DNA from: a bacterium
GTDB taxonomy: Bacteria > Actinomycetota > Acidimicrobiia > Acidimicrobiales > CATQHL01
NCBI GenBank assembly: GCA_028824415.1
Contig: JAPPDX010000060.1
Coordinates: forward strand, 1 to 45,216
Direction of reading: 5' to 3'
Length of the DNA stretch: 45,216 nt
Position 1 is the first letter of the stretch. Every line of letters begins with the position of its first letter. Both the position numbers and the translations under genes were made by a program. Shown one piece after another: positions 35,809-43,506 of the stretch. The notes below the pieces were generated by a model. It was not told the origin of the DNA, did no database searches, and saw only the letters and a program-made list of their open reading frames with translations.

Positions 35809-36818
35809 ACCGACCGGACGGCCTCCGCGATCTGCTCAGCGCTGGGGATCATGGCGTCCTCCAGCGGCGGGCTGTGGGAGATGAGGATCTCGGGCATGCT
35901 CACCGCCACCGGCGGGGTGGCCAGCGGCGCCGCGGCGGTGGCCAGCCGGGAGATGACCGACGCCCCCCAGCCGCCGTCGTGGTACTGCTCCTCGGCGATC
36001 ACGAGCCTCCCGGTCCGCCCCACGCTGGCCGACACGGTCTCCATGTCGAGGGGCCGCAGCCACGAGATGTCGATCACCTCAACGTCGATGCCGTCGGCGG
36101 CGAGAGCCTCCGCCGCCTCCAGGGAGCGGTGCACCATCAGGAGCGACGCCACGACGGTCACGTCGGCGCCGGGTCGCACCACGACCGCCTTGCCCACCTC
36201 GGCGAGTTGGTCATCCCCGCGGACCAGGGGCCCCTTGCGCAGGTGCATGGCCTTGTGGTCGAAGACCACCACCGGGTTGTTGTGGGCGATGGCGGCGCGC
36301 AGCAACCCATAGGCGCCCTGCGGCGAGCCGGCCACGGCGACCTTCAGGCCGTAGAACTGGAGGAACCAGGATTCGCCGGTGCTGGAGGTCTGGGCGCCGA
36401 ACCGCCCGCCGCCGCCGCCGCTGGCACGCACCGTGACCGGCGCCGAGGTCTGCCCGCCGGACATGAATCGCCAGCGCGGCAACTCCATGGCGATGGCGTC
36501 GAAGGCGGTCGGCAGGAAGTCACTGAACATGATCTCTGTGACCGGCCGCAGGCCGGTCAGCGCCATACCCAGGGCGATGCCGCAGAAGCCGTTCTCGGCG
36601 ATCGGCGTGTCGAACACCCGATCGGCGCCGTACTTCTCGTACAGCCCCACCGTGGTCTTGAACGGACCGCCGGCCTTGGCGATGTCCTCGCCCAACAGCA
36701 GCACCGTCTCGTCCGCGGCCATGGCGTCGTCGAGTGCCAGCCGGATGGCCTCGCGGTAAGTGACCACCTCGGCGCCGTCGTCCGCCACCGCGGCCGCCGG
36801 GTCAGTCTGCGAAGACAT
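35799..36818 (-). CDS. 2-oxoacid dehydrogenase E1 component, beta subunit
   Basis: This 339-residue transketolase-like beta subunit is of the pyruvate/acetoin/branched-chain dehydrogenase type. TYREAIRLALDDAMAADETVLLLGEDIAKAGGPFKTT is the usual opening with the TPP-contacting glutamate. Next come FDTPIAENGFCGIALGMALTGLRPVTEIMFSDFL and, in the C-terminal domain, VIDISWLRPLDMETV. ATG 36818 lies inside the end of the alpha gene (17-bp overlap); the open frame further upstream is antisense-like noise. It pairs with the alpha subunit encoded before it and should pass the acyl group to the lipoyl protein encoded after it. Confidence 0.9.
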   Translation of the reverse strand: MSSQTDPAAAVADDGAEVVTYREAIRLALDDAMAADETVLLLGEDIAKAGGPFKTTVGLYEKYGADRVFDTPIAENGFCGIALGMALTGLRPVTEIMFSDFLPTAFDAIAMELPRWRFMSGGQTSAPVTVRASGGGGGRFGAQTSSTGESWFLQFYGLKVAVAGSPQGAYGLLRAAIAHNNPVVVFDHKAMHLRKGPLVRGDDQLAEVGKAVVVRPGADVTVVASLLMVHRSLEAAEALAADGIDVEVIDISWLRPLDMETVSASVGRTGRLVIAEEQYHDGGWGASVISRLATAAAPLATPPVAVSMPEILISHSPPLEDAMIPSAEQIAEAVRSVCR

Positions 36819-37761
36819 AGCCCCGGGCCTGATCGAGCGTCGGCCACGGCCCCTCGGCGGCGCGGTCGGCCGCCTCGTCCACCTCGCGCTGCAGCCGCTC
36901 GTGGATCCCTTCGACATCGTCGGCCACACCGATCCGCGCCGCAAGGATGGCGATGGGGTCGCGCTCCTTCCAGGCGTCCAACTCACCCGGCGGCCGGTAA
37001 GCCCCGGGATCGGTACGGGAATGGCCCCGATAGCGATACGTCTGGGCCTCGATCAGAGTCGGCCCGTCGCCGGCCACCGCCCGTGACCGGGCCTGGGACA
37101 CCACCTCGTGCACGGCCACCGCGTCCTGGCCGTCCACAACGGTGTGTGCCATGCCGTAGGCCGCGGCCCGGTGGGCGATGGGGGCCTCCGGCGGCAGGGC
37201 CGTGGAATCCCGGAAGGGCGTGTACTCGCCGTACTGGTTGTTCTCGATGAGGAACACCACCTGCGAGCGCCAGAGCTGCGCCATGTTGAGGGCCTCGTGG
37301 AAGGCGCCGATGTTGCACGCCCCGTCACCGAAGAAGCACATGGCGATGCGGTCCTCGCCGCGCAGGCGGGCGGTCATGCCCGCGCCGGTCGCCACCGGGA
37401 TGCCGGCGCCGATGATGGCGGGCGAGCCGATCATCCCCAGGGAGGCGTCGATCACGTAGCTGGAGCCCCCCATGCCTCCGCAGGCCCCGTTGTCACGACC
37501 CATGATCTCCGCGAAGAACGCCTCCAGGTCCATGCCGCGGGCCAGGGCGTGGTGATGGCCGCGGTAGGTGCAGAGCAGCCAGTCGTCGGCGGTGAGTGCT
37601 CCGATGGCGCCGACCGAGGCGGCCTCCTGTCCCTGGCAGAGGTGCACGGTGCCGGGCACGAGGCCCTGCATGTAGATCTCCATGACCTTGTCCTCGGCGA
37701 GCCGGATGAGAACCATCTGCTCCAGCCAGGAACGCAGCGCCTGCGGCGACGTCGCGGCCAT
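36802..37761 (-). CDS. 2-oxoacid dehydrogenase E1 component, alpha subunit
   Basis: This is a 319-residue TPP-dependent alpha subunit. The TPP/Mg motif is FFGDGACNIGAFHEALNMAQLWRSQVVFLIENN (GDG...NN). YRGHHHALARGMDLEAFFAEIMGR and GGSSYVIDASLGMIGSPAIIGAGIPVATGAGMT are standard for acetoin/pyruvate dehydrogenase alpha chains, and TYRYRGHSRTDPGAYRP carries the regulated loop. ATG 37761 has a GGAGGGGG site. It decarboxylates a 2-oxo acid with the beta subunit. The lean size and lack of extension favour the acetoin-dehydrogenase-like group; substrate is not fixed by sequence. Confidence 0.9.
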   Translation of the reverse strand: MAATSPQALRSWLEQMVLIRLAEDKVMEIYMQGLVPGTVHLCQGQEAASVGAIGALTADDWLLCTYRGHHHALARGMDLEAFFAEIMGRDNGACGGMGGSSYVIDASLGMIGSPAIIGAGIPVATGAGMTARLRGEDRIAMCFFGDGACNIGAFHEALNMAQLWRSQVVFLIENNQYGEYTPFRDSTALPPEAPIAHRAAAYGMAHTVVDGQDAVAVHEVVSQARSRAVAGDGPTLIEAQTYRYRGHSRTDPGAYRPPGELDAWKERDPIAILAARIGVADDVEGIHERLQREVDEAADRAAEGPWPTLDQARGYVFAD

Positions 37762-37801
37762 GTCTCACCCCCTCCCGGAGCTGTGCGGGTCGCGCGACGG
37801 G

Positions 37802-38251
37802 CTAGTGCTCGTACTCCTCCATGAGCTCGACGTAGTTCCCGTCGGGGTCCGTGCAGAAGCACACGCTGACCGAGCCCTCGGTCAACTCGAAGTTCACCGG
37901 ACCGGAGATGAACGGCACACCCTTCGCCTTGAGTTCCTCCACCGCTCCCGGCAGATCGTCCACCACGAGGGCGAAGTGGCACGAGCCCACCGAGCCCATG
38001 GGGGTGATGTGCGTCTGCCCTTCGGGCTCGTAGTACTCCAGCAGGTCGATGAGGACATCGGGGCTCTCTGGGGCCAGGAGACGCGTGGACTGTGCACGGG
38101 CGCCCCTCAAGCCGTTGGCCTCGTCGACCTTGTCACCCTCAAGCTGGTGATTCTCCGCCAGGCGCAGGCCCAGCTTGCCCACGTAGAACTCCAGCGCCCG
38201 CTCCGTGTCACTCACCGTCACCGCCATGTGGTCGAACGTCTTCACCTTCAT
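37802..38251 (-). CDS. VOC-family (glyoxalase/dioxygenase-like) protein
   Basis: This 149-residue protein starts at ATG 38251 with AGGAG upstream. MKVKTFDHMAVTVSDTERALEFYVGKLGLRL opens module 1 and SCHFALVVDDLPGAVEELKAKGV module 2, with DPDGNYVELMEEYEH supplying the last metal glutamate. This is the lactoylglutathione-lyase/methylmalonyl-CoA-epimerase-like layout. It lies 40 bp upstream of the E1-alpha gene, same strand, so it may act on a substrate or by-product of that complex. Exact reaction unknown. Confidence 0.82.
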   Translation of the reverse strand: MKVKTFDHMAVTVSDTERALEFYVGKLGLRLAENHQLEGDKVDEANGLRGARAQSTRLLAPESPDVLIDLLEYYEPEGQTHITPMGSVGSCHFALVVDDLPGAVEELKAKGVPFISGPVNFELTEGSVSVCFCTDPDGNYVELMEEYEH

Positions 38252-38371
38252 GCGCACACACTCCTTGTGATCGTGCCGGTGGCAACGTCGCGGCCGGCGG
38301 CCCGAGGCGCTGCCCCCTCCCTGTCGCGAGCATAATGGCCGCCCTGACCTGCGCAAGCGGGTGCGACGTTA

Positions 38372-39118
38372 CTACTGGGCCGTCAGACCGCCATCGACCA
38401 AGAACACGGCGCCGGTGGTGAACGAGGACTCATCGGCGGCGAGGTGCAGCACCGCCTGGGCGATCTCCGCCGGGTCGCCGAGCCGGCCCAGCGGGTGCAT
38501 CGCCTCCAGTGCCGCCAGCTGCCCGGCGCTGAGGGCGTCCAGCATTGGCGTGCGCATCGTGCCGGGACACACCGCGTTGACGCGGATGCCCTCGGCGGCA
38601 TGGTCCAGCGCCATGCAGCGGACCAGACCGATCACGGCGTGCTTGGAGACGTTGTAGGCCACCTGGGACTGCTGGCCGATGACACCCGAGGCCGAGGCGA
38701 TGCACACGATCGACCCGCCTCCCGAACGGGCCATCGGCTCCACGGCATAGCGCGAGCAGAGGTAGATCCCCTTCACGTTGATCGCCATGACCCGGTCCCA
38801 CTCCTCCTCGGTCACCTCGCAGACGGTGCCGGCGCTGGCAACCCCGGCGTTGTTCACCAGCACGTCGAGGCCGCCGAAGCGCTCCACGGCGGCTCCCGTC
38901 AGGCGCTCGGCGTCGCCGGCGGAGGTGACATCGGCCTGCACACCCAGCGCCTCGCCGCCCGCGTCGGTGATGCGCCGCGCCGTGGCGCCGGCGGATGCAC
39001 CGTCCACGTCGGCGGCTGTCACCCGGGCACCATGACGGGCGAACAGCTCAGCAGTCTCAGCCCCGAAACCCCGGCCCGCGCCTGTCACGATGGCTCTCTT
39101 GCCCTCCAGTCGTCTCAA
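38372..39118 (-). CDS. SDR-family oxidoreductase
   Basis: This 248-residue classical SDR has AIVTGAGRGFGAETAELFARHG, NNAG, the catalytic serine in IASASGVIG and YNVSK as Tyr-x3-Lys. The start is TTG 39118, preceded by GGAGGGG; the open frame beyond has no homology. It resembles the SDR at 41737-42552 in the run YNxSKHxVIGLxRCxAxD, so the two are probably paralogues. It likely handles a hydroxyacyl or alicyclic alcohol. Neighbours on the same strand are a luciferase-like oxidoreductase upstream and a VOC protein downstream. Confidence 0.85.
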   Translation of the reverse strand: MRRLEGKRAIVTGAGRGFGAETAELFARHGARVTAADVDGASAGATARRITDAGGEALGVQADVTSAGDAERLTGAAVERFGGLDVLVNNAGVASAGTVCEVTEEEWDRVMAINVKGIYLCSRYAVEPMARSGGGSIVCIASASGVIGQQSQVAYNVSKHAVIGLVRCMALDHAAEGIRVNAVCPGTMRTPMLDALSAGQLAALEAMHPLGRLGDPAEIAQAVLHLAADESSFTTGAVFLVDGGLTAQ

Positions 39119-39167
39119 CGTCCCCTCCTCTCCGCCGGCGAGGCCGGTGCGTCGGCCCTCGGCGATC

Positions 39168-40208
39168 TCAGCGAGCGCCCCACCGCTCCGCGTCCACCAG
39201 GGGCGCCACCTCCCCGGCAAGTCGCTCGATGGTCTCGCGATCGTAGGGGGCGGGGATCTCCGCGATCACCGTGCCGAACCCCACCGCCCGGTACCCCTCG
39301 ATCAATTCGGCCAACTCGGCGGGACCGCCGAGCCAGATGGCGGAGTCGGGATCGGGGAAGACGGCACGGTTCGTCATGTCCGGCTCGGCGCCCCGGCCCC
39401 CTCCCGTCCAGACGGTCTTGTTGCGCGCCAGCATCCGACCGAACGCCTCCTCGGCGGCTGCCCTGCTGTCGCGGACGACGACCTTGGCCTGCACCGACCG
39501 CTCTATCTCCCGATGGTCTCTCCCAACCGCCGTGCAATGGTCACGCAACACGTCGTCGTGCTCGACCAGTTCGGCCGGCGTGCCGTAGGCGTTCCAGATG
39601 TCGGCGTGACGTGCCACGGTGCGCAGCGTCTTGTTCTTGCCGCGGCCTCCCACGAGCACCGGGACGCTGCCACGCACCGGCAGGGGTGTGTGGCGGAGAC
39701 CCCGCACGGGATAGCAGGGGCCGTCGGAACTGACCTCCTCGCCGGCGAGCAGTGCCCGGATCAACCCGACGGCCTCCTCGAGGCGGTCCAGGCGCTCGCC
39801 GGCGCCGCTGCCGAAGTCGATGGCATGGGCACGGTGCTCGTGCTCGAACCAGCCCCCGCCGATGCCGAGGATGACCCGGCCTTCGCTGATGTGGTCGACG
39901 GTGGTGACGATCTTGGCAAGCAACGCCGGCGAGCGGAACGTGTTGGCTGTCACCAGCGGTCCGAGCTGCAGCCGCTCGGTGGAGGCGGCGAGACCCGCGA
40001 GGGTCGACCAGGCCTCGAACACCGGCTGGTCGGACTCGCCGTAGATCGACAGCAGGTGGTCCCAGATCCACAGGTGGTCGTAGCCGAGAGCCTCGACCGC
40101 TCGGGCGGTCTCCTGGACATCGGACCATTCCAGCGCCTGGTTCCAGAGGCAGATGCCGAGCCTCAGCGGCGGCGGCACATCCGGGGTCTCCGTGGAGTGT
40201 CGCGCCAT
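39168..40208 (-). CDS. Luciferase-like (LLM class, F420- or FMN-dependent) oxidoreductase
   Basis: This 346-residue TIM-barrel protein opens with LGICLWNQALEWSDVQETARAVEALGYDHLWIWDH. It then has LGPLVTANTFRSPALLAKIVTTVDHISEGRVILGIGGGWFEHEH, the classic LLM cofactor-binding run, and later VPVLVGGRGKNKTLRTVARHADIWN. This form is common in actinobacteria, where many members use F420. It may reduce or hydroxylate a small organic substrate. ATG 40208 is chosen; a TAGGGT box lies 7 nt upstream. It is divergent from the binding-lipoprotein gene. Confidence 0.87.
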   Translation of the reverse strand: MARHSTETPDVPPPLRLGICLWNQALEWSDVQETARAVEALGYDHLWIWDHLLSIYGESDQPVFEAWSTLAGLAASTERLQLGPLVTANTFRSPALLAKIVTTVDHISEGRVILGIGGGWFEHEHRAHAIDFGSGAGERLDRLEEAVGLIRALLAGEEVSSDGPCYPVRGLRHTPLPVRGSVPVLVGGRGKNKTLRTVARHADIWNAYGTPAELVEHDDVLRDHCTAVGRDHREIERSVQAKVVVRDSRAAAEEAFGRMLARNKTVWTGGGRGAEPDMTNRAVFPDPDSAIWLGGPAELAELIEGYRAVGFGTVIAEIPAPYDRETIERLAGEVAPLVDAERWGAR

Positions 40209-40215
40209 GGCGCTC

Positions 40216-40221
40216 ACCCTA
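40216..40221 (-). promoter_or_regulatory. -10-like TAGGGT upstream of the LLM oxidoreductase
   Basis: On the minus strand TAGGGT is followed by 7 nt and ATG 40208, consistent with a leaderless start. Confidence 0.35.
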
Positions 40222-40317
40222 TAGTCGCCGGGTTTTTCCGTGCGTCGGCGGCGGGCAGGGAACACCGCCGCTCCGGTTCCGGGCGCGGCGGCAGCAGCCG
40301 GATCCAGCTCCCACCAG

Positions 40318-40348
40318 GAAAATGATAATAACAAGTATTTTCTATAGA
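40318..40348 (+). promoter_or_regulatory. AT-rich promoter region with inverted repeat, binding-lipoprotein gene
   Basis: GAAAAT (40318-40323) and ATTTTC (40337-40342) are inverted arms around an AT-rich core with two GATAAT-like hexamers. TATAGA (40343-40348) is a likely -10, leaving a short leader of about 20 nt. The patch stands out from the GC-rich surround and may bind a regulator. Confidence 0.4.
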
Positions 40349-40373
40349 TCTCCAGCCGGGTCCGTGCAGATCG

Positions 40374-41711
40374 ATGCCCTCTAACCAAACGTCGACCAGA
40401 ATGGGGGATGTGAGCAGATTGCGACGGTCGGCTCGGCCATGTGCCGTGGGGGGCGTACTGCTCGCCACTGCGCTCCTGGTGGCGGCCTGCGGCAGCGACG
40501 GTGACACAACCCCGGCCGCCGGCGAGAACCTTCCCGGTGACGGCTCTCTGGGGATCGTGGAGGTCGCCGAGGGCGACGCCATACAGATCCGCTCACTCAA
40601 CGCCATCACGGGCGACGTCGCCTGGTTGGGTCTCGCCAACCAGCGCGGCGTGGAACTGGCCATCGCCGACTTCGGCCCGATCCATGGCTTCGACGTGGAA
40701 CTCGGCGCCGGCCTGGATGAGTTCTGCTCCAGCGACGGCGGCCAGGCGGCGGCTCAGACCATCGTGGCCGACAGCGACGTGGTCGGAGTGATCGGGACAT
40801 CGTGCTCGGTTGCCGCGACCGCCGCGGCGCCACTGATCACCGGCGCAGGGCTGGCGATGATCGCGCCGTCGAACACCTCGCCATTGCTCACATCGGACCT
40901 GGAGGGCAATCCCGGGGTGAACTACAACGTGGGCTACTACCGCACCTCCAACAACGGCCTGGTAGTGGGAGAGGCGATGGCCCGCTTCGTGCACGAGGAA
41001 CTCGGGCTCGACGCCGCCGCGGCTCTCCACGACGGTGACCCGTACAGCCAGTCCATCGCCCAGGCCTTCGCCGACAGCTTCGGAGCCATCGGAGGCACCG
41101 TCACGACCGTCACCGCCGTCAACAAGGAAGACTCCGACATGCTGCCGGTCCTGACCGAGGTCGCCGCCGGAGGCCCCCAGGCTCTGTTCTTCCCGATCTT
41201 CCAGCCCGCCGGGGACTTCCTCGCCGAGCAGGTGCACTCTGTGGCGGGCCTCGAGGATGTCGTGCTCCTCACCGACGCCGCGCTGCTGGTCGACGGCTTC
41301 ATGTCGCTGCCGCAGTCCGAGGGCATCTACTTCTCCGGGCCCGACCTGCGGTTCGGCGGCAGCGCCAACCAGAGCACGGGCAGGAACGCGGCCGACCTGC
41401 TCGCCATCTTCGAGGAGACGTACGGGGAGCCGCCCTCGGGGCCGTACTGGGGCCACTCCTACGACGCCGCGACGCTGCTGCTCGAAGCCATCAAGGCTTC
41501 GTCGCGGCTGGACGACGGAACATTGGTGATCGACCGGGCCGGCGTGCGCGAGCACCTGAACTCGGTGCGCGACTACGGCGGCATCATCGGTCCGATCAGC
41601 TGCGACCGCTTCGGCGACTGCGGCTCCCAGAAGGTCACGGTGATCCTCCACCTAGACGCCGACGACATCGAGGCGAGCAAGGACAACATCGTCTTCGAGT
41701 TCGCCCCCTGA
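40374..41711 (+). CDS. Branched-chain amino acid-type ABC substrate-binding lipoprotein
   Basis: This 445-residue secreted lipoprotein has a basic n-region (RLRRSARP), a hydrophobic stretch and a lipobox LVAAC with Cys39 as the acylated residue. The rest is a periplasmic-binding-protein type I fold: IQIRSLNAITGDVAWLGLANQRGVELAIADFG, VVGVIGTSCSVAATAAAP and ALHDGDPYSQSIAQAFADSF. Such proteins feed branched-chain amino acid, amide or aromatic-acid importers. No permease or ATPase of that family is in the window, so it is an orphan here. An in-frame ATG at 40401 would give a more usual 29-residue signal peptide. Confidence 0.85.
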   Translation: MPSNQTSTRMGDVSRLRRSARPCAVGGVLLATALLVAACGSDGDTTPAAGENLPGDGSLGIVEVAEGDAIQIRSLNAITGDVAWLGLANQRGVELAIADFGPIHGFDVELGAGLDEFCSSDGGQAAAQTIVADSDVVGVIGTSCSVAATAAAPLITGAGLAMIAPSNTSPLLTSDLEGNPGVNYNVGYYRTSNNGLVVGEAMARFVHEELGLDAAAALHDGDPYSQSIAQAFADSFGAIGGTVTTVTAVNKEDSDMLPVLTEVAAGGPQALFFPIFQPAGDFLAEQVHSVAGLEDVVLLTDAALLVDGFMSLPQSEGIYFSGPDLRFGGSANQSTGRNAADLLAIFEETYGEPPSGPYWGHSYDAATLLLEAIKASSRLDDGTLVIDRAGVREHLNSVRDYGGIIGPISCDRFGDCGSQKVTVILHLDADDIEASKDNIVFEFAP

Positions 41712-41736
41712 CCGGCGCCTCAGGAGGCCTGCGACG

Positions 41737-42552
41737 TCAGGCGAGGTCCCGGCGCGCGATGAAGCGCTCGGCGCCCTCGGCGAGTTGGCGGGCCGAGGGC
41801 TGCATGGCGTGCACTCCGCCGTCGACCATCAGCACGGTCCCGGTTATGAACGACGCCTCATCACCGGCAAGGAACAGGATCGCGCTCGCCACCTCGTCGG
41901 TGGTCGCCAGGCGGGCGAAGGCAGTCTGCGCCGCGTAGGGGGCCACGTTCACAGGATCGTTGCGGGCCATCATCTCGGTCCCCACCATCCCTGTCGGGGC
42001 CACCACGTTCGAGCGGATGTTCCAGTCGCGGCAGTCCTGGGCAATGCAGCGCGCCAAGCCGATCACCCCGTGCTTGGAGGCGTTGTAGTCAGCCTGGTTC
42101 TCATTCCCCATGACGCCGGACAGTGACGACACGAACACGATGCTGCCGCCGCCGGGCTGCTCCCGCATCCGGCGGATCGCCGCCTGCGAGCACAGCAAGG
42201 GCCCCTTCAGGTTCACACTCATGGTGCGGTCCCAGTCCTCCGGTGAGATCTCGAGCACGTGGCTCGTGGCCCCGAACACCGCCGCATTGTTCACCAGCAC
42301 ATCCAGCGAGCCGAACGTCTCCACCGCGGCACCGGCCATCGCCTCGGCGTCCGCGGCGACGGTGATGTCCATGACGTGCGCCGCAGCCCGCCCGCCGGCG
42401 GCGACGATCGAGTCCGCCACTGCGGCCGCGCCGTCTCCGTCCAGGTCTGCGACGAGCACGGCCGCCCCCTCGGCGGCGAGGCGCCGGGCGACAGTCTCAC
42501 CGAGGCCCCGGGCGGACCCGGTGACCGCCGCCACCTTGCCCCTGAAACTCAC
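41737..42552 (-). CDS. SDR-family oxidoreductase coupled to the E2 core gene
   Basis: This 271-residue classical SDR has AAVTGSARGLGETVARRLAAEG, NNAA, the catalytic serine in VSSLSGVMG and YNASK. The GTG start 42552 overlaps the stop of the E2 acyltransferase gene by 4 bp, so the pair is translationally coupled. A 20-residue C-terminal extension (MQPSARQLAEGAERFIARRDLA) goes beyond the usual SDR end. It is similar to the SDR at 38372-39118. A role next to a 2-oxoacid dehydrogenase, for example making the oxo-acid from a hydroxy-acid, is possible but unproven. Confidence 0.86.
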   Translation of the reverse strand: MSFRGKVAAVTGSARGLGETVARRLAAEGAAVLVADLDGDGAAAVADSIVAAGGRAAAHVMDITVAADAEAMAGAAVETFGSLDVLVNNAAVFGATSHVLEISPEDWDRTMSVNLKGPLLCSQAAIRRMREQPGGGSIVFVSSLSGVMGNENQADYNASKHGVIGLARCIAQDCRDWNIRSNVVAPTGMVGTEMMARNDPVNVAPYAAQTAFARLATTDEVASAILFLAGDEASFITGTVLMVDGGVHAMQPSARQLAEGAERFIARRDLA

Positions 42553-43319
42553 GATTCCTGCCCGTCCGCACCGGCGAGGTGCCGCTCCCAGTCCCAGGTC
42601 TGGATGTTCTGCCGGATTTGCCCGAGGAACAAGGCCGCGCTGGAGCCGTCGAACGCCCGGTGGTCCCACGAGAGTCCCAGATGGCCGATGTGGTGCACGG
42701 CGACGCTGTCACCACCGCCGGGGCCGGCGACGACGGTCGGCCGCTTCGCCACGCCGTCGGTCGCCAGGATGGCCGCGTTGGGGAGGTTGATGATGGGAGC
42801 CGACATGAACGAGCCGAACGACCCGGGGTTGGTGATGGTGAAGGTGGACCCTGTCACGTCGGTGGGGCGAAGCCCCCCGGACCGGGCCTTCCCGGCCAGC
42901 TCGTTGATCCGGCGCGCCAGACCCGCCAGCGTGAGGCTCCCGGCGTCGGCCACGACCACGACGATGAGGCCGGCCCTGTCGAGGTCCACGGCAATGCCCA
43001 GGTTCACATGCTCGTGCAGCGTCTGGGCACCCTCATCGAAGTCCACCTGGCTGTTCACCTCGGGAAAGGCCGCCAAGGCGTCGATCGTCGCCAACGCCAC
43101 GAACGGCAGGTAGGTGAGCGAGAAGCCCTCACGCTCCCGGAACCCGGTCCGATGTCTCTGGCGCACCTGCTCAAGCGCCTCGTAGTCCACCTCCACCGAC
43201 GTCCAGACGTGTGCCGCGGTCCGGCGGGACTCGGTGACGTTCTGCGCGATTCGCCTGCGGAGCCGGCTCAGTCGGATCTTGCGGTCGCCGCCCGATTCGG
43301 AGGCGTCGGGAGTGCTCAT
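42549..43319 (-). CDS. 2-oxoacid dehydrogenase E2 acyltransferase catalytic core without lipoyl domain
   Basis: This 256-residue protein is only the catalytic acyltransferase domain of E2. LSRLRRRIAQNVTESRRTAAHVWTSVEVDYEALEQVR is the usual start of the core, STFTITNPGSFGSFMSAPIINLPNAAIL the trimer-forming middle, and LSWDHRAFDG the active site with His220 and Asp224. Full E2 proteins have one to three lipoyl domains plus a peripheral-subunit-binding domain before the core; here only about 15 polar residues precede it. ATG 43319 has a GGAGGT site. The missing lipoyl domain is encoded at 35554-35808 beside E1. It is coupled to an SDR downstream. Confidence 0.88.
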   Translation of the reverse strand: MSTPDASESGGDRKIRLSRLRRRIAQNVTESRRTAAHVWTSVEVDYEALEQVRQRHRTGFREREGFSLTYLPFVALATIDALAAFPEVNSQVDFDEGAQTLHEHVNLGIAVDLDRAGLIVVVVADAGSLTLAGLARRINELAGKARSGGLRPTDVTGSTFTITNPGSFGSFMSAPIINLPNAAILATDGVAKRPTVVAGPGGGDSVAVHHIGHLGLSWDHRAFDGSSAALFLGQIRQNIQTWDWERHLAGADGQES

Positions 43320-43400
43320 GCGGGACCTCCAGCATCGGCGGCGACAGCGGCGTAGGGACGTCCGACACCCGCGTCGCCGGTAGCGGGCGCGGCGGCGGAA

Positions 43401-43490
43401 CCAGTGGACTCCGGCCCCGGATCGAGTCCGGCGCAGGCTCCCGGATCGGGGTCCGGGAGCCTGCGCCGGAATGACGATGCGGGGAACCGG
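43401..43490. repeat. REP-like palindromic intergenic element
   Basis: In the 187-bp gap between the P450 stop and the E2 start lies a perfect 19-bp inverted repeat, TCCGGCGCAGGCTCCCGGA (43427-43445) and its complement (43452-43470), with loop TCGGGG. It is flanked by a smaller stem GGACTC/GAGTCC (43407-43412, 43424-43429) and by GGAATGACG. The form, including the CCGGAATGACG edge, resembles short palindromic intergenic elements that recur in many bacterial genomes. It may also end the P450 transcript, although no T-tract follows. Confidence 0.6.
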
Positions 43491-43506
43491 ACCGGCACGG
43501 GCGCGC

